Assembly: GCA_021776775.1 (NCBI GenBank)
Contig: JAJFFE010000261.1
Span: 1-64,000, forward strand
Direction of reading: 5' to 3'
Length of the DNA stretch: 64,000 nucleotides
DNA from: Planctomycetota bacterium
GTDB lineage: Bacteria > Planctomycetota > UBA8108 > UBA1146 > JAJFFE01
The notes under the pieces are model-generated. The model saw nothing but the letters and a program-made list of their open reading frames with translations. It did not search any database and was not told the origin of the DNA. A program made the translations under genes and the position numbers. Shown here one piece after another: positions 34,554 to 43,255 of this stretch; the first letter of the stretch is position 1, and each line of letters begins with the position of its first letter.

Positions 34554-35123
34554 GGAGCACTTTCGTAGCGAGCGAGCCGCGATTCCGACGCACGGGCGAC
34601 GGGTACGCGGCGATCAACCGCGGGAGGTTGATCGACCCCTGAGGGATAAGGGTGTCGCAGAACGGAGGGGAATGGTCGCTGGTCCGACGGGGTTGGCTTC
34701 GCGCAGGAAGTCCGGCAACGGGGAGCGCCGCGAAGGCGACGAAGCGTCACCCCGTCGGGATCGAGTCCAAGCGGGGGATGCCAGACTCGACGCCAGCGGT
34801 GCCAACCCGCGCCTGAGCGCCGGCCAGCACTTCACCAAATGGCAAAGCGATGGCCAAACCGTCAACCCCGGCGTAAGCCGCGCGCTCGACGGAGAGTTAG
34901 GATGTCTTGGGGGCGCCACTGCACGAACGGAAGTGTGCGAAACTGACCCACAGCGTTGGGGTCAAAGAAAAGTGGCCGAGCTCACTCCGGCGTCGCAGAC
35001 ACGAGGATCACGCAAGCGATACGTGACCACGACCTTCCTTTGGAGCCCGGCCATTGCAGTCTAGATCGGTCTCGCGGCGGTCCGCACTGAAGGGGTCCGC
35101 GCTCGCGAGGGGTTTGTTACGCG
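34554..35123. other. 570-base intergenic stretch, possible insertion-sequence relic
   Basis: I see no convincing gene, although overlapping ORFs are open on both strands. It should contain the promoter of the kelch lipoprotein and the 3' end of the gsp arm. The part at 34937-34985 contains CTGACCCAC and GTGGCCGAGCTC-type motifs that recall the noncoding ends of IS21-family elements, but no transposase remnant is recognisable. Confidence 0.4.
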
Positions 35124-36059
35124 CTATCGGCCGGGGGTCGGCACGGTCGGTGAATCTCCACCCGGCGGGTCCTCCGTAGTCGGGGTCGTTGTTCCAGTTT
35201 CGTCCGGAAGAAGATCTGCGACTTCCGGATCGAGCGCCAATGACTCTCCGGAGAGGATCCCTACCACTGCGGTGTAGATCTCGACGAGCGGCTCGCCGTT
35301 TCGATCTTTGTACAGACCCTTCTCGTCTCCGACGTAAACGTGGAGTTGGACTCGGATTGCAATCGGCACCACCGGGGGCGGCTCGACTTCATCCTCGGGA
35401 TCCACGGTCAGATCGTCGTCGTCGTCGCCGTCGTCTTCAGGCACTTCCCCGGCGAGTCGTTCTATTTCGGTCTCGTGGTTGTTCCCGGTGTTGGGGTCAA
35501 CCCGATCTTCGGAGTCCCAGTCCTCCTGCCACTCCGCGCCGACGTCCAGCGCCTCGAACGAGATCGCTTTCAACCGTTCGTACACTGGATAGTAGTTGGT
35601 TCCCTCGAACGGATCGTCGGCGGTAAGCCATTTGACGCGACGGAACAGGATCAACTGTCCGTCGGGGCCGCTGCGAGTGACGTAGCCGACTGACGCAACC
35701 TCGCCCGACCACTCATCGGCGTAGTCGACCGGCGCCGGAGGTACAGGCGCGGTAGTCAGAAAATGAATCGCATCGGACGCGGTCTCACCTGTTCCGTTGT
35801 CCTCCACCTGGAAGACGTCGTTTCCGAAGCCGCGCCAGATGGTGCCCTGCAAGTCACGGCGAATCTGGCTGAGAATCGCTTCGCCGATTTTGCCGGATCG
35901 TGTGACTTCGTTGACGCGCTCATCCGCCTGCAGGGTCGACACGAGGATCTGATACGCGGAGGTAAGAACGAGTCCAAAGATCGCGATCACCACGACCAGC
36001 TCGAGCAGCGAGAAACCAACTTGGCTGCGCTTCGCGTCCGTCGTCAACTTGCTCTTCAT
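35124..36059 (-). CDS. gspJ: Type II secretion minor pseudopilin GspJ
   Basis: A 311-residue pseudopilin with a class III signal: positively charged leader, then GFSLLELVVVIAIFGLVLTSAYQIL with cleavage after Gly and the Glu at +5 of the mature protein. The following region LVSTLQADERVNEVTRSGKIGEAILSQIRRDLQG matches the GspJ N-terminal helix. The remainder is a beta-rich head with an acidic stretch, and the C-terminus is Thr/Pro-rich and probably disordered. It is longer than typical GspJ (about 200). The ATG at 36059 overlaps the gspI stop; a GTG at 36062 is the alternative. It is the last gene of the minus-strand T2SS arm. Confidence 0.9.
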   Translation of the reverse strand: MKSKLTTDAKRSQVGFSLLELVVVIAIFGLVLTSAYQILVSTLQADERVNEVTRSGKIGEAILSQIRRDLQGTIWRGFGNDVFQVEDNGTGETASDAIHFLTTAPVPPAPVDYADEWSGEVASVGYVTRSGPDGQLILFRRVKWLTADDPFEGTNYYPVYERLKAISFEALDVGAEWQEDWDSEDRVDPNTGNNHETEIERLAGEVPEDDGDDDDDLTVDPEDEVEPPPVVPIAIRVQLHVYVGDEKGLYKDRNGEPLVEIYTAVVGILSGESLALDPEVADLLPDETGTTTPTTEDPPGGDSPTVPTPGR

Positions 36060-36526
36060 CACTGTCCCTCCGTGGTTCCGACTAAGTCGAGGAGGTGATG
36101 CTCGTCGTCAGGGAAGAACCAGGTGCTGAGGCGGTACTCCGCTTCCTCGTCTCGCCCTTCGGGATACGTCACTGTGATGGTGCACTCGAGTAGCACTGGA
36201 TCGGAGGTCGAGACTTGCACCGCCTGAATCTCCCACCGCCAATCTGGTTTCCCTCGGTCCTCGAAGCTACCGTCGGTATCTTCGACGACGCCGTACGAGA
36301 CTTCATCGAGTTGCTCTTGCGCTAGTCGTTGAAGTTGTCTCGCTTGGTTGTAGAGGTATGCTCGCTGTACCGCAGCGCTACGCACATAGAGCAGAGTCAT
36401 GAACGAACCCCCAATGATCGCCACTGCGAGCACGAGCTCGATGAGCGTGAAGCCGTCTCGCGACGGTGCGAGCCCGCGCGTTTCAGTGGCGTGATCGGTG
36501 AGGGGGGCGTGATCAATACTCCGCAA
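36059..36526 (-). CDS. gspI: Type II secretion minor pseudopilin GspI
   Basis: A small pseudopilin (about 155 residues) with prepilin signal GFTLIELVLAVAIIGGSFMTLL preceded by a leader of about 24 residues, and the helix continuing as YVRSAAVQRAYLYNQARQLQRLAQEQLDEV, a GspI-type N-terminal helix. The C-terminal head is a small beta domain (WRWEIQAVQVS...LECTITVTYPEGR). GspI forms the pseudopilus tip with GspJ and GspK. No ATG is available: the TTG at 36526 has purine-rich GAAGAAGAAGAG before it, and a TTG at 36553 is also in frame. It overlaps gspH by 14 bases and gspJ by 1-4 bases. Confidence 0.85.
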   Translation of the reverse strand: MRSIDHAPLTDHATETRGLAPSRDGFTLIELVLAVAIIGGSFMTLLYVRSAAVQRAYLYNQARQLQRLAQEQLDEVSYGVVEDTDGSFEDRGKPDWRWEIQAVQVSTSDPVLLECTITVTYPEGRDEEAEYRLSTWFFPDDEHHLLDLVGTTEGQ

Positions 36527-37067
36527 ACTCTTCTTCTTCCGAGCTGTAGTCAACGATGCCGAGAAGCGCGTTGAACTTCACACAAATCAGCGACTCGTCT
36601 TCGTTGCGAAGGTAGACAATGTGACTACCTTCGGAAGTCTTCGTATCCACGATGACATCTATTTGGCTGCTGTCCTCGTATGATCCGTCGGGAAGAATCA
36701 CACGTTCGATTTGAACGTGATCGGGCATTAGAACTCGGCCGAGGTGTTCGCGATCTTCGAGGGCCAGATCCGGGTCGTCTTCCTCACCGGGAGGCAAGAC
36801 GATCCACAGGTAGCGATCCTCGAGGTTGTAGTGCAGCGCGTACTGCTTGCCGATCGTCGATGCCAAGCTATGCACCAGGTGGATCTGACTGGAGACGGAT
36901 CGTGCAGCAGCGCGAAGCCGGTACTTCGGCGACACACCCTGAAGCGAGGGTAGAGTGACACTCGACAACACTCCCAAGATCATGATGACCACGACAAGCT
37001 CGATCAGCGTGAATCCATCGCGCTGACCTTGCCGTCTTCGAGAGACCGTCTGTGCCGGGCTGTGCAT
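36513..37067 (-). CDS. gspH: Type II secretion minor pseudopilin GspH
   Basis: A 184-residue pseudopilin. The leader RRRQGQRDG and the segment FTLIELVVVIMILGVLSSVT are the prepilin signal, followed by LRAAARSVSSQIHLVHSLASTIGKQYALHYNLEDRY, which fits GspH/FimT-like minor pseudopilins. The globular part is beta-rich and acidic. The ATG at 37067 lies 4 bases beyond the gspG stop; an upstream in-frame start at 37133 would overlap gspG by 62 bases and is less likely. It connects the major pseudopilin to the GspI-J-K tip in the assembled pseudopilus. Confidence 0.85.
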   Translation of the reverse strand: MHSPAQTVSRRRQGQRDGFTLIELVVVIMILGVLSSVTLPSLQGVSPKYRLRAAARSVSSQIHLVHSLASTIGKQYALHYNLEDRYLWIVLPPGEEDDPDLALEDREHLGRVLMPDHVQIERVILPDGSYEDSSQIDVIVDTKTSEGSHIVYLRNEDESLICVKFNALLGIVDYSSEEEEFAEY

Positions 37068-37071
37068 GGGG

Positions 37072-37524
37072 TTAGCGCCCGCCCGTGCCACTGAGGTCGT
37101 AGCTGTAGATGTCTTGGTTGAATCCTTCGCCACCTTCGGCCATGTCGGCCCCGTACGACACCAGCTCCGGACCTTCGTCGCCTAACTCGTAGTAGTACGC
37201 CTCGTTCGTCCACGGATCGATCGGGGAGTTCTTGAGGTACTTCATTCCCTTGCCGGTATCCGGCGGGTTCAGAAGTTCCTCTAGTGAATCCGGGAAGCGA
37301 CCGTGGTCGAGTTTGAACAGGTCAGCGGACCCGATGATGGTCGTAAAGTCCCCTTTGACCTTGGCCACCTTGGCGTCTTCGTCGCGACCTTGGAGGTTCA
37401 TGACGACGGCGGTCGCGAGGATTCCGATAATCGTAATAACGACGATCAACTCGATGAGAGAGAAGCCCGCCTCGGTGCGGCGAGTCCGGCGCGTTTCGGC
37501 GCCCACTTGCATGTCTGCTTGCAT
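37072..37524 (-). CDS. gspG: Type II secretion major pseudopilin GspG
   Basis: A 150-residue major pseudopilin. The signal is RRTRRTEAGFSLIELIVVITIIGIL, with cleavage after Gly by the prepilin peptidase. The GspG C-terminal layout follows: KVKGDFTTIIGSADLFKLDHGRFPDSLEELLNPP, then YLKNSPIDPWTNEAYYYELGDEG, which contains the conserved DPWG-like motif and calcium-site region, here with Thr in place of Gly. It forms the body of the pseudopilus that pushes substrates through the secretin. A short Gly/Tyr-rich C-terminal tail extends past the usual end. It lies 52 bases after gspF. Confidence 0.93.
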   Translation of the reverse strand: MQADMQVGAETRRTRRTEAGFSLIELIVVITIIGILATAVVMNLQGRDEDAKVAKVKGDFTTIIGSADLFKLDHGRFPDSLEELLNPPDTGKGMKYLKNSPIDPWTNEAYYYELGDEGPELVSYGADMAEGGEGFNQDIYSYDLSGTGGR

Positions 37525-37576
37525 GTCTGTCAGTCCTTTTCGAAAGCGTGTTGCTCGGTTTCGTCCGCGTCTCGCG

Positions 37577-38788
37577 CTACAGGTTGTTGAACTGGAGCAG
37601 CGGCATGAGTACGGCCATGATGATGTAACCGACGACCACGGCCAAAGCGATGATGATCATCGGTTCGACGGCCGCCGTCATCTTTTGTACCGCGAGATCT
37701 ATTTCTTCGTCGTAGGCTTCGGAGACTCGGTCGAGAATGTCTTCGAGCTGCCCACTTTGCTCCCCGACCGCGATCATGTACGCGACCATGGGCGGGAATA
37801 TCTTGGAGTGCTTCAAGGGAGTGGATATGTCCGCTCCCTCCATGATGTGCTCTGCGACTTTGTTAATCACGCGCGTGAGCACGCTGTTGTTGACGACTCG
37901 CGCGACAATCTTCAGAGAGTCCAGTGCCGGCAAGCCACTCTTGAGCAGCGCGGACAGCGTTACGGTGAATCGGGAAATCGCCTGCTTCTTGAACAGCGGG
38001 CCGATCACAGGAGCGCGAATCAAGAAGATGTCGAACCACAGTCGTCCGCGCTCTGACGCGAGGAAAATCTTGAAGGCGACCAAGCCGACCAACACTCCTA
38101 CGAGCATCGCCATCCAGTAGTTCTCGAACAGCCAGCTAATCTTCATTAGTGAGACTGTCGTCCAGGGAAGGACTTGATCTCGGCTCTCGAGGATCGCGGT
38201 GATCTTCGGCACGACGTAGGACATGAGGAAAACAACCACGCCAACCCCGACCATCATCATGATCGCCGGGTATGTCAGCGCCGCCGCAACCTTGCCCCGA
38301 AGGCTTGCTTGTTTCTGTAGGTAGTCGGCAAGGCGGTTCAGAACTTCGTCGAGGTTACCACTGGCCTCACCCGCCTTGACCATGTTGATGTACAGGTCCG
38401 AGAACACGGACGGGTGGTATGACATCGACTCCGCGAGGTTGCCCCCCGACACGACCTTTTCCCGAATGTCTCGCAAAACCATCTCGGTGCGGCGATCTCC
38501 GACTTGCTCGATCAGCGCTTTCAACGATTCCGCGAGGTGGATACCCGAACCGAGTAGCGTAGAGAGCTGCCGGGTCAGGATCGCGAGACTTCGAATGTTG
38601 ATCTTACGCTCGAGGACGAAGACCTTGCGTTCCTTGGTCTTCTTCGCTGCGTCGACCTTGGTCATGTTCGTGACGCGGACTTCTTGGCGACGCAGTTTCT
38701 CGCGTGCGTCGCGCGCGGTGTCCGCGTCGATCGTTCCCTTGACCAGTTTGCCGGCCGTGCTCAGTGCGTCGTACTGAAAGATCGGCAT
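37577..38788 (-). CDS. gspF: Type II secretion inner-membrane platform protein GspF
   Basis: A 403-residue GspF of standard length. It starts with MPIFQYDALSTAGKLVKGTIDADTARDAREKLRRQ, the family N-terminus, and has two copies of the T2SSF cytoplasmic helical domain (about residues 65-185 and 270-390; first copy LAILTRQLSTLLGSGIHLAESL, second FTVTLSALLKSGLPALDSLK). Three TM segments lie near residues 165-190, 215-240 and 370-395 (IIIALAVVVGYIIMAVLMPL). It is the polytopic core of the inner-membrane platform, contacting GspE and GspL. Its ATG overlaps the gspE TAA by one base. Confidence 0.95.
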   Translation of the reverse strand: MPIFQYDALSTAGKLVKGTIDADTARDAREKLRRQEVRVTNMTKVDAAKKTKERKVFVLERKINIRSLAILTRQLSTLLGSGIHLAESLKALIEQVGDRRTEMVLRDIREKVVSGGNLAESMSYHPSVFSDLYINMVKAGEASGNLDEVLNRLADYLQKQASLRGKVAAALTYPAIMMMVGVGVVVFLMSYVVPKITAILESRDQVLPWTTVSLMKISWLFENYWMAMLVGVLVGLVAFKIFLASERGRLWFDIFLIRAPVIGPLFKKQAISRFTVTLSALLKSGLPALDSLKIVARVVNNSVLTRVINKVAEHIMEGADISTPLKHSKIFPPMVAYMIAVGEQSGQLEDILDRVSEAYDEEIDLAVQKMTAAVEPMIIIALAVVVGYIIMAVLMPLLQFNNL

Positions 38789-40491
38789 TAGAAGATATCC
38801 ATCTGGGTCACGCGGTAGACTTCTTCGATCGTCGTCACGCCTTGCTTGACCTTCTCACAACCATCCATTCGCAGCGTTCGGAGGTGTCCACTCTCGACGG
38901 CGATCTGCTTGATGATCGAAGCACTGGTGCGGTTGATGATTTGGTCGCGGATGGTCTCGTTGACCATCATGATCTCGTAGAGTGCGGTCCGGTCGTAGAG
39001 TCCACGACCGAGACAAGCGTCGCACCCTTCGCCGCGGTACAGCATTCCTTTGTGGAGTTCGTCCCGCCCGCACCCGAGTTCCTTGAGATCATTCGCCGAC
39101 GGTTCGTAGCCAACCTTGCACCGCTCGCAGATGACGCGAACGAGCCGTTGGGCGATGACTCCGACTAGAGAACTCGACACCAAGTACGGCTCTACCCCGA
39201 GGTCGACCATACGAGTGACGGCGCCGGCCGAGTCGTTCGTGTGAAGGGTCGAGAACACCAAGTGCCCCGTGTTTGCAGCCTGCACCGAGATGTTGGCAGT
39301 TTCCGGGTCCCGGATCTCACCGACCATCATGACGTCCGGATCTTGTCGCAAGAGCGACCGAAGGCCTGCCGCGAACGTCAGCCCTTTCTTGTTCGACACT
39401 TGGATCTGGCTGATCGAGTCGAGGTTGTACTCAATCGGATCTTCGATCGTGATGATGTTCGACTCTTCGGAATCGATCTGCCCGAGACTCGCGTAGAGCG
39501 TCGTTGTTTTTCCCGATCCCGTCGGTCCCGTCACCAGAATGATCCCGTGCGAGCAAGCGATCAGCTTCTCCATGAGATCGAGGTTGTGCTGGTTGAGCCC
39601 GATTTCTTTCAGCTCGTAGAGTCGCGCGCTCTTGTCGAGAAGTCGGAACACGATCCGTTCGCCGGCCGATGTCGGTACCGACGAGATACGTACATCGACT
39701 TCGCTGTCGCCGACCTTTACCGATGTCCGACCGTCCTGGGGGAGCCGGCGTTCGGCGATGTCCATCTTTCCCATGACCTTGACTCGGGACGTCAGCGCGT
39801 CCTGAACCTTCTTCGGAATGGTCTTGGAGTCGTAGAGAATTCCATCGATTCGGTACCGGACCTGCATTCGATCCGCGAACGGCTGCAAATGGATATCCGA
39901 CGCGCGAATCTTCAAGGCCTCGAACATGATGGTGTTCATCAACTTGATGATCGGCGCCTTGTTGGCGACATCTAGCACGTCTTCGGACTCTTCGATCTCA
40001 GCGGCGAGACCGAGAATCTCATCGTCTTCCAACCCTTCGAGGAGTTCATCGACATCCGTCGACGTCCGTTGGTAAGCACGGTTGATAGACGCGGTGATCT
40101 CTCCCCGAGGGCAGACGACGGGTTCGACCATACAGCCGACCAGCGCGGCCAAGTCATCCATGGGATGGATGTCGAGGGGGTCGCACGTCGCGACGCGGAG
40201 GCTGCCGTTTTGTTGATCCACGGCGATGAGGTTGTAGTTGCGAGCGAACTGAGCCGGGACGCGCTCGAGGAAGACGGACGGTACTTCGACCTTCTCCAAG
40301 TCGTCGATGTAAGGAATCCGCAGCCGCTTCGCGAGCATCTCCAGCAGCACGGTCTCGGTGAGGTAACCCTTGTGACGCAGGATGCGATCGAGCGGTTCCC
40401 CCGTCTCGCGCTCCTCGACGAGGCACTCCTCGAGCTGCGCCTCTTCCAGGTGCCCTTCACGGACTAGATCGTCGAAAAGCGAGAGCTTCAC
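38788..40491 (-). CDS. gspE: Type II secretion ATPase GspE
   Basis: A 567-residue traffic ATPase. The N-terminal T2SSE_N domain (about 60-150: RIPYIDDLEKVEVPSVFLERVP) docks on GspL. The motor domain has Walker A GPTGSGKTTT near residue 322, Asp box ITIEDPIEY, Walker B-type LRQDPDVMMVGEIRDPETA and the His box NTGHLVFSTLHTNDS. A tetracysteine zinc motif (CERC...CDAC) lies near residues 465-510, as in typical GspE. ATP hydrolysis powers pseudopilus assembly from the cytoplasmic face. The GTG start overlaps the gspD stop (GTGA), and gspF follows with a one-base overlap, so the operon is coupled throughout. Confidence 0.96.
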   Translation of the reverse strand: MKLSLFDDLVREGHLEEAQLEECLVEERETGEPLDRILRHKGYLTETVLLEMLAKRLRIPYIDDLEKVEVPSVFLERVPAQFARNYNLIAVDQQNGSLRVATCDPLDIHPMDDLAALVGCMVEPVVCPRGEITASINRAYQRTSTDVDELLEGLEDDEILGLAAEIEESEDVLDVANKAPIIKLMNTIMFEALKIRASDIHLQPFADRMQVRYRIDGILYDSKTIPKKVQDALTSRVKVMGKMDIAERRLPQDGRTSVKVGDSEVDVRISSVPTSAGERIVFRLLDKSARLYELKEIGLNQHNLDLMEKLIACSHGIILVTGPTGSGKTTTLYASLGQIDSEESNIITIEDPIEYNLDSISQIQVSNKKGLTFAAGLRSLLRQDPDVMMVGEIRDPETANISVQAANTGHLVFSTLHTNDSAGAVTRMVDLGVEPYLVSSSLVGVIAQRLVRVICERCKVGYEPSANDLKELGCGRDELHKGMLYRGEGCDACLGRGLYDRTALYEIMMVNETIRDQIINRTSASIIKQIAVESGHLRTLRMDGCEKVKQGVTTIEEVYRVTQMDIF

Positions 40492-42731
40492 TTCTTCTCT
40501 CCTTCGGCCGGCTTGGCACCAGTAGAAGGCACGAACGGCGCGAACTGCTGAATTTCGAAATCGTCGTCGAACGCTTTCGTTCCTTCGACGGCACGTCGCG
40601 TGAAGTGGCGGAGATCGTCACTGTTCTCGTCGGCGAGAATGTGCGCGGTCAAGAACACGTAGAGGTTGTCGCGGCTCTTGGTCGAACCACGCGACTGGAA
40701 CAGACGACCGATGAGCGGCAAGTCTCCGAGCAGCGGAATCTTGTCGACGGCGGTGGAGGAGTTCTCTCGCGCCAGTCCGCCGATGACGAACAGCTCCGCG
40801 TTGGGAATCGTCACGTTCGAGGTGATCGTGTTGGTCGCCTTGTCGGGGACGGCGCCCGTTCCGGTCGAGGCGCCACCGAAGCTCGATACTTCGAGCTCGA
40901 GTTCCAGAAGCACCACGCTCCCGGAGATCGTCGGCGTGAGGCTGAGGGTGATACCGGCTTGCTCGGAATCCTGACCCGTCGCCACCGCGACTTGTCCCTG
41001 GCTCGAGGTCTCGAAGAATACTTCGGATTGAACCGAGAGGGAGTTGGTCTGGTTGTCGTCCGCGAGAATGAACGGCGTCGCCAAGATTTGCGAATCGGTG
41101 TCGGTCTTGATCGCTCGCAAGAGCACGGGAAGTTGGCCGTTGTTGCTGATCGCTCCGAGCAGTCCGGTCGCGGCGGCGTCGGGGTTGATCGCTCGCGTGA
41201 AGTTCGTGGGCAGCTGTGCGAAATCGAGGGTCGACAGACCGAACGCACTCATGGCGGCCAGTCGAGTCGCTCGGTTATCGAGGTTACCGGCCAAGTACTC
41301 GATCGTGTAGTTGAGCGACGAGGTGTCGGACACTTGCACGAGAGCCGCTTCCAAGAAGACCTGCCGACGCTTGCGGTCGATCCCTTCCAGGATGTTGAGG
41401 ATCTCTTCGTACTCCTCGGGCTCGGCTTGCACCAAGAGCGAGTTGGTCTCGTCGTGGTTGACGATGCGAGACGGGGTGAGCTGCTGACCCGCCTGCTGCG
41501 TCCCTCGCGCGCCCTGAGCCCGTGCACCGGTTTGCCCGCGGCCAGTTTGCGACCGCAGCGCTCCGCCGGAGCCGTCGATTAGCTGCGTGACCGTCTCGCG
41601 TAGGTCGGCAGCCTTGAGGAACTTCACGTGGTAGACGTGCGTCGTTGCGCGGATATTGCGCAGCTTTGCATCAAGTTCGTCGACCAGAACATGAATGAGA
41701 TCGACTTCTTCGGGGCTGGTGCTCTGAATGATCAGTTTCTGAGTACGCGAATCGGGAATGAGCCGGGTGAGCTCGCCGATCTGCGTTGCGCCAGTTCGTC
41801 CGCGAGCGGCGGTCGCCGTCCGCCCGGTGGTTCCGGTTCGCGGCGTTGTGGCGCGACGCGTCGTGCCGGTGCGGCCGGCTTCGGCGCCGTCGAGCGCTTG
41901 TTGAAGAATGTCGACCATGTCGAACGCATCCGCGTAGTAGAGCTCTCGGACCTGAAGGATTTGCTCGGGTCCTTTGACCTCGACGTCGATGTACTTGACC
42001 AAGTTCTTGATGTGCCGCAGCACGCGGATCTTGGATTTGATGATCAGCGTCTCGTTCTGAGGCAGGGTGACGATCTTCAAGGTACCTGTTGCGGTCTTCG
42101 ACCCGCTGACTTCGAGCAACTCTCGCAACGCCTGGATGACGATGCTCGCTTCGACGTGCTCGAGCTGCAGGACGAGCGTGGCAATTTGCTCATCTCGTTC
42201 GGACGGCAGATCCTTGTCGGACTCGAGGATGTCTGTCACCGGGTCGAGCGGTGTCTGTTGACGGCTCTGGTGGTGACGAATGTTGTACGCCTTGTTGCCA
42301 TCTTCGAGTTCGACTTCCCAGAGGTCGTAACCGTTCATCTCGAGGATGAGCTTGGCGACCGGGAAGGTCAGAGGGTCAACGTCGCCCAGGACTTCGAGCT
42401 GAACGTCGTCACGGAACATCGGATCGTCCTGCGAACTAGGAAAGTTCACGATCTTGCCGGTGTAGAAACGAATGAATCGAAGGAAGTCTTTGAGCGGGAC
42501 CTTTCCTTCCGACAGCTTGGCCGGCAACCCGCCGGCGACCTTCGCCGCGTCGATCCCACTAGTGTCTCCGGTGTCGCCGGTATCGCCGGGCTGTGCGGAA
42601 GCCACGCCGACGAACAACGGGCAGAGGATGAGAATAGCTATCGACACGCTACGAGTCAGCGCGCGCATTCCGAGGGTGTGCTGTCGGCAAGCGAACATTG
42701 TTCGTTCCGAGCCTTTCCTGGTCCGGGACAT
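40488..42731 (-). CDS. gspD: Type II secretion outer-membrane secretin GspD
   Basis: A 747-residue secretin. A long n-region precedes the signal (MRALTRSVSIAILILCPLFVGVASA). I took ATG 42731 because AAAGGGA lies 7 bases upstream; the ATGs at 42698 and 42668 are alternatives, the last giving the most classical signal. N-domains are recognisable (LPAKLSEGKVPLKDFLRFIRFYTG and LPQNETLIIKSKIRVLRHIKNLVKYIDVEVKGP), as are repeated N1-N3-type domains (FLKAADLRETVTQLIDG). The secretin core shows VFLEAALVQVSD, GLARENSSTAVDKIPLLGDLPLIGRLF and LYVFLTAHIL. A Thr/Arg/Gly linker near residue 315 is low-complexity. It forms the outer-membrane channel and heads the minus-strand operon. Confidence 0.95.
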   Translation of the reverse strand: MSRTRKGSERTMFACRQHTLGMRALTRSVSIAILILCPLFVGVASAQPGDTGDTGDTSGIDAAKVAGGLPAKLSEGKVPLKDFLRFIRFYTGKIVNFPSSQDDPMFRDDVQLEVLGDVDPLTFPVAKLILEMNGYDLWEVELEDGNKAYNIRHHQSRQQTPLDPVTDILESDKDLPSERDEQIATLVLQLEHVEASIVIQALRELLEVSGSKTATGTLKIVTLPQNETLIIKSKIRVLRHIKNLVKYIDVEVKGPEQILQVRELYYADAFDMVDILQQALDGAEAGRTGTTRRATTPRTGTTGRTATAARGRTGATQIGELTRLIPDSRTQKLIIQSTSPEEVDLIHVLVDELDAKLRNIRATTHVYHVKFLKAADLRETVTQLIDGSGGALRSQTGRGQTGARAQGARGTQQAGQQLTPSRIVNHDETNSLLVQAEPEEYEEILNILEGIDRKRRQVFLEAALVQVSDTSSLNYTIEYLAGNLDNRATRLAAMSAFGLSTLDFAQLPTNFTRAINPDAAATGLLGAISNNGQLPVLLRAIKTDTDSQILATPFILADDNQTNSLSVQSEVFFETSSQGQVAVATGQDSEQAGITLSLTPTISGSVVLLELELEVSSFGGASTGTGAVPDKATNTITSNVTIPNAELFVIGGLARENSSTAVDKIPLLGDLPLIGRLFQSRGSTKSRDNLYVFLTAHILADENSDDLRHFTRRAVEGTKAFDDDFEIQQFAPFVPSTGAKPAEGEKK

Positions 42732-43255
42732 CCCTGATTCCCTTTTGAGGGGAAGCCGTGGAGAAGCCCCGCGGGGTTCTGGTTCCTCGCGAGGGAGGTA
42801 CCCGCGGGGGAGTCGTGTCGGTCGGTTGTCCGTAATATTCCGGAACCGGAGCGTGAAATCCGAACGACGCGTATCCGAGTGTGAGCCACTTGGGCTGGGC
42901 CCGAGTGAACGAGCGTGCGTGGCAAACCTGCCGCCAAACACCGCCGGTGTTTCCACCAGGTAAGTCTTGGCTGGGCAGTAGTTTGAGAGTGGCCCTCCTG
43001 ATCGCCCGTCGCACTGGGTGGCCCCGTTGAACGCAGGACTGTAGTGATTCCGAACAATGCGTACGATCCGCTCCCTCGCGGTCGGCGTGCTTCGGAGCGC
43101 GTGTCGACCGAGATTTGGCCGCTTGACGGTGGGGGGGTGCCGCCCAAAGATTGGGGCGCCCAAGGATGCTTGGGGATCGGCCGTTGGCACTTGCTCGACC
43201 TCACGAGCGGCTACGGCTGCGGTCCCGATCGCGGCACACGGACGGACGTCCCTCA
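42732..43255. other. Divergent intergenic region between gspD and the hybrid sensor gene
   Basis: This 524-base stretch holds the promoters of two divergent transcripts. Long ORFs crossing it are N-terminal extensions of the neighbours and look untranslated. A 7-bp hairpin with 3-base loop (AAACACC/GGTGTTT, 42936-42952) and GC-rich self-complementary runs (CCTCGCGAGG near 42785, CCCCGCGGGG near 42767) are the only structures I see. Confidence 0.5.

Noticed and set aside
34525..35064. 179-codon ORF on the plus strand in the intergenic region
   Set aside because: It overlaps the start of the kelch lipoprotein gene in another frame, has no domain and no ribosome-binding site.
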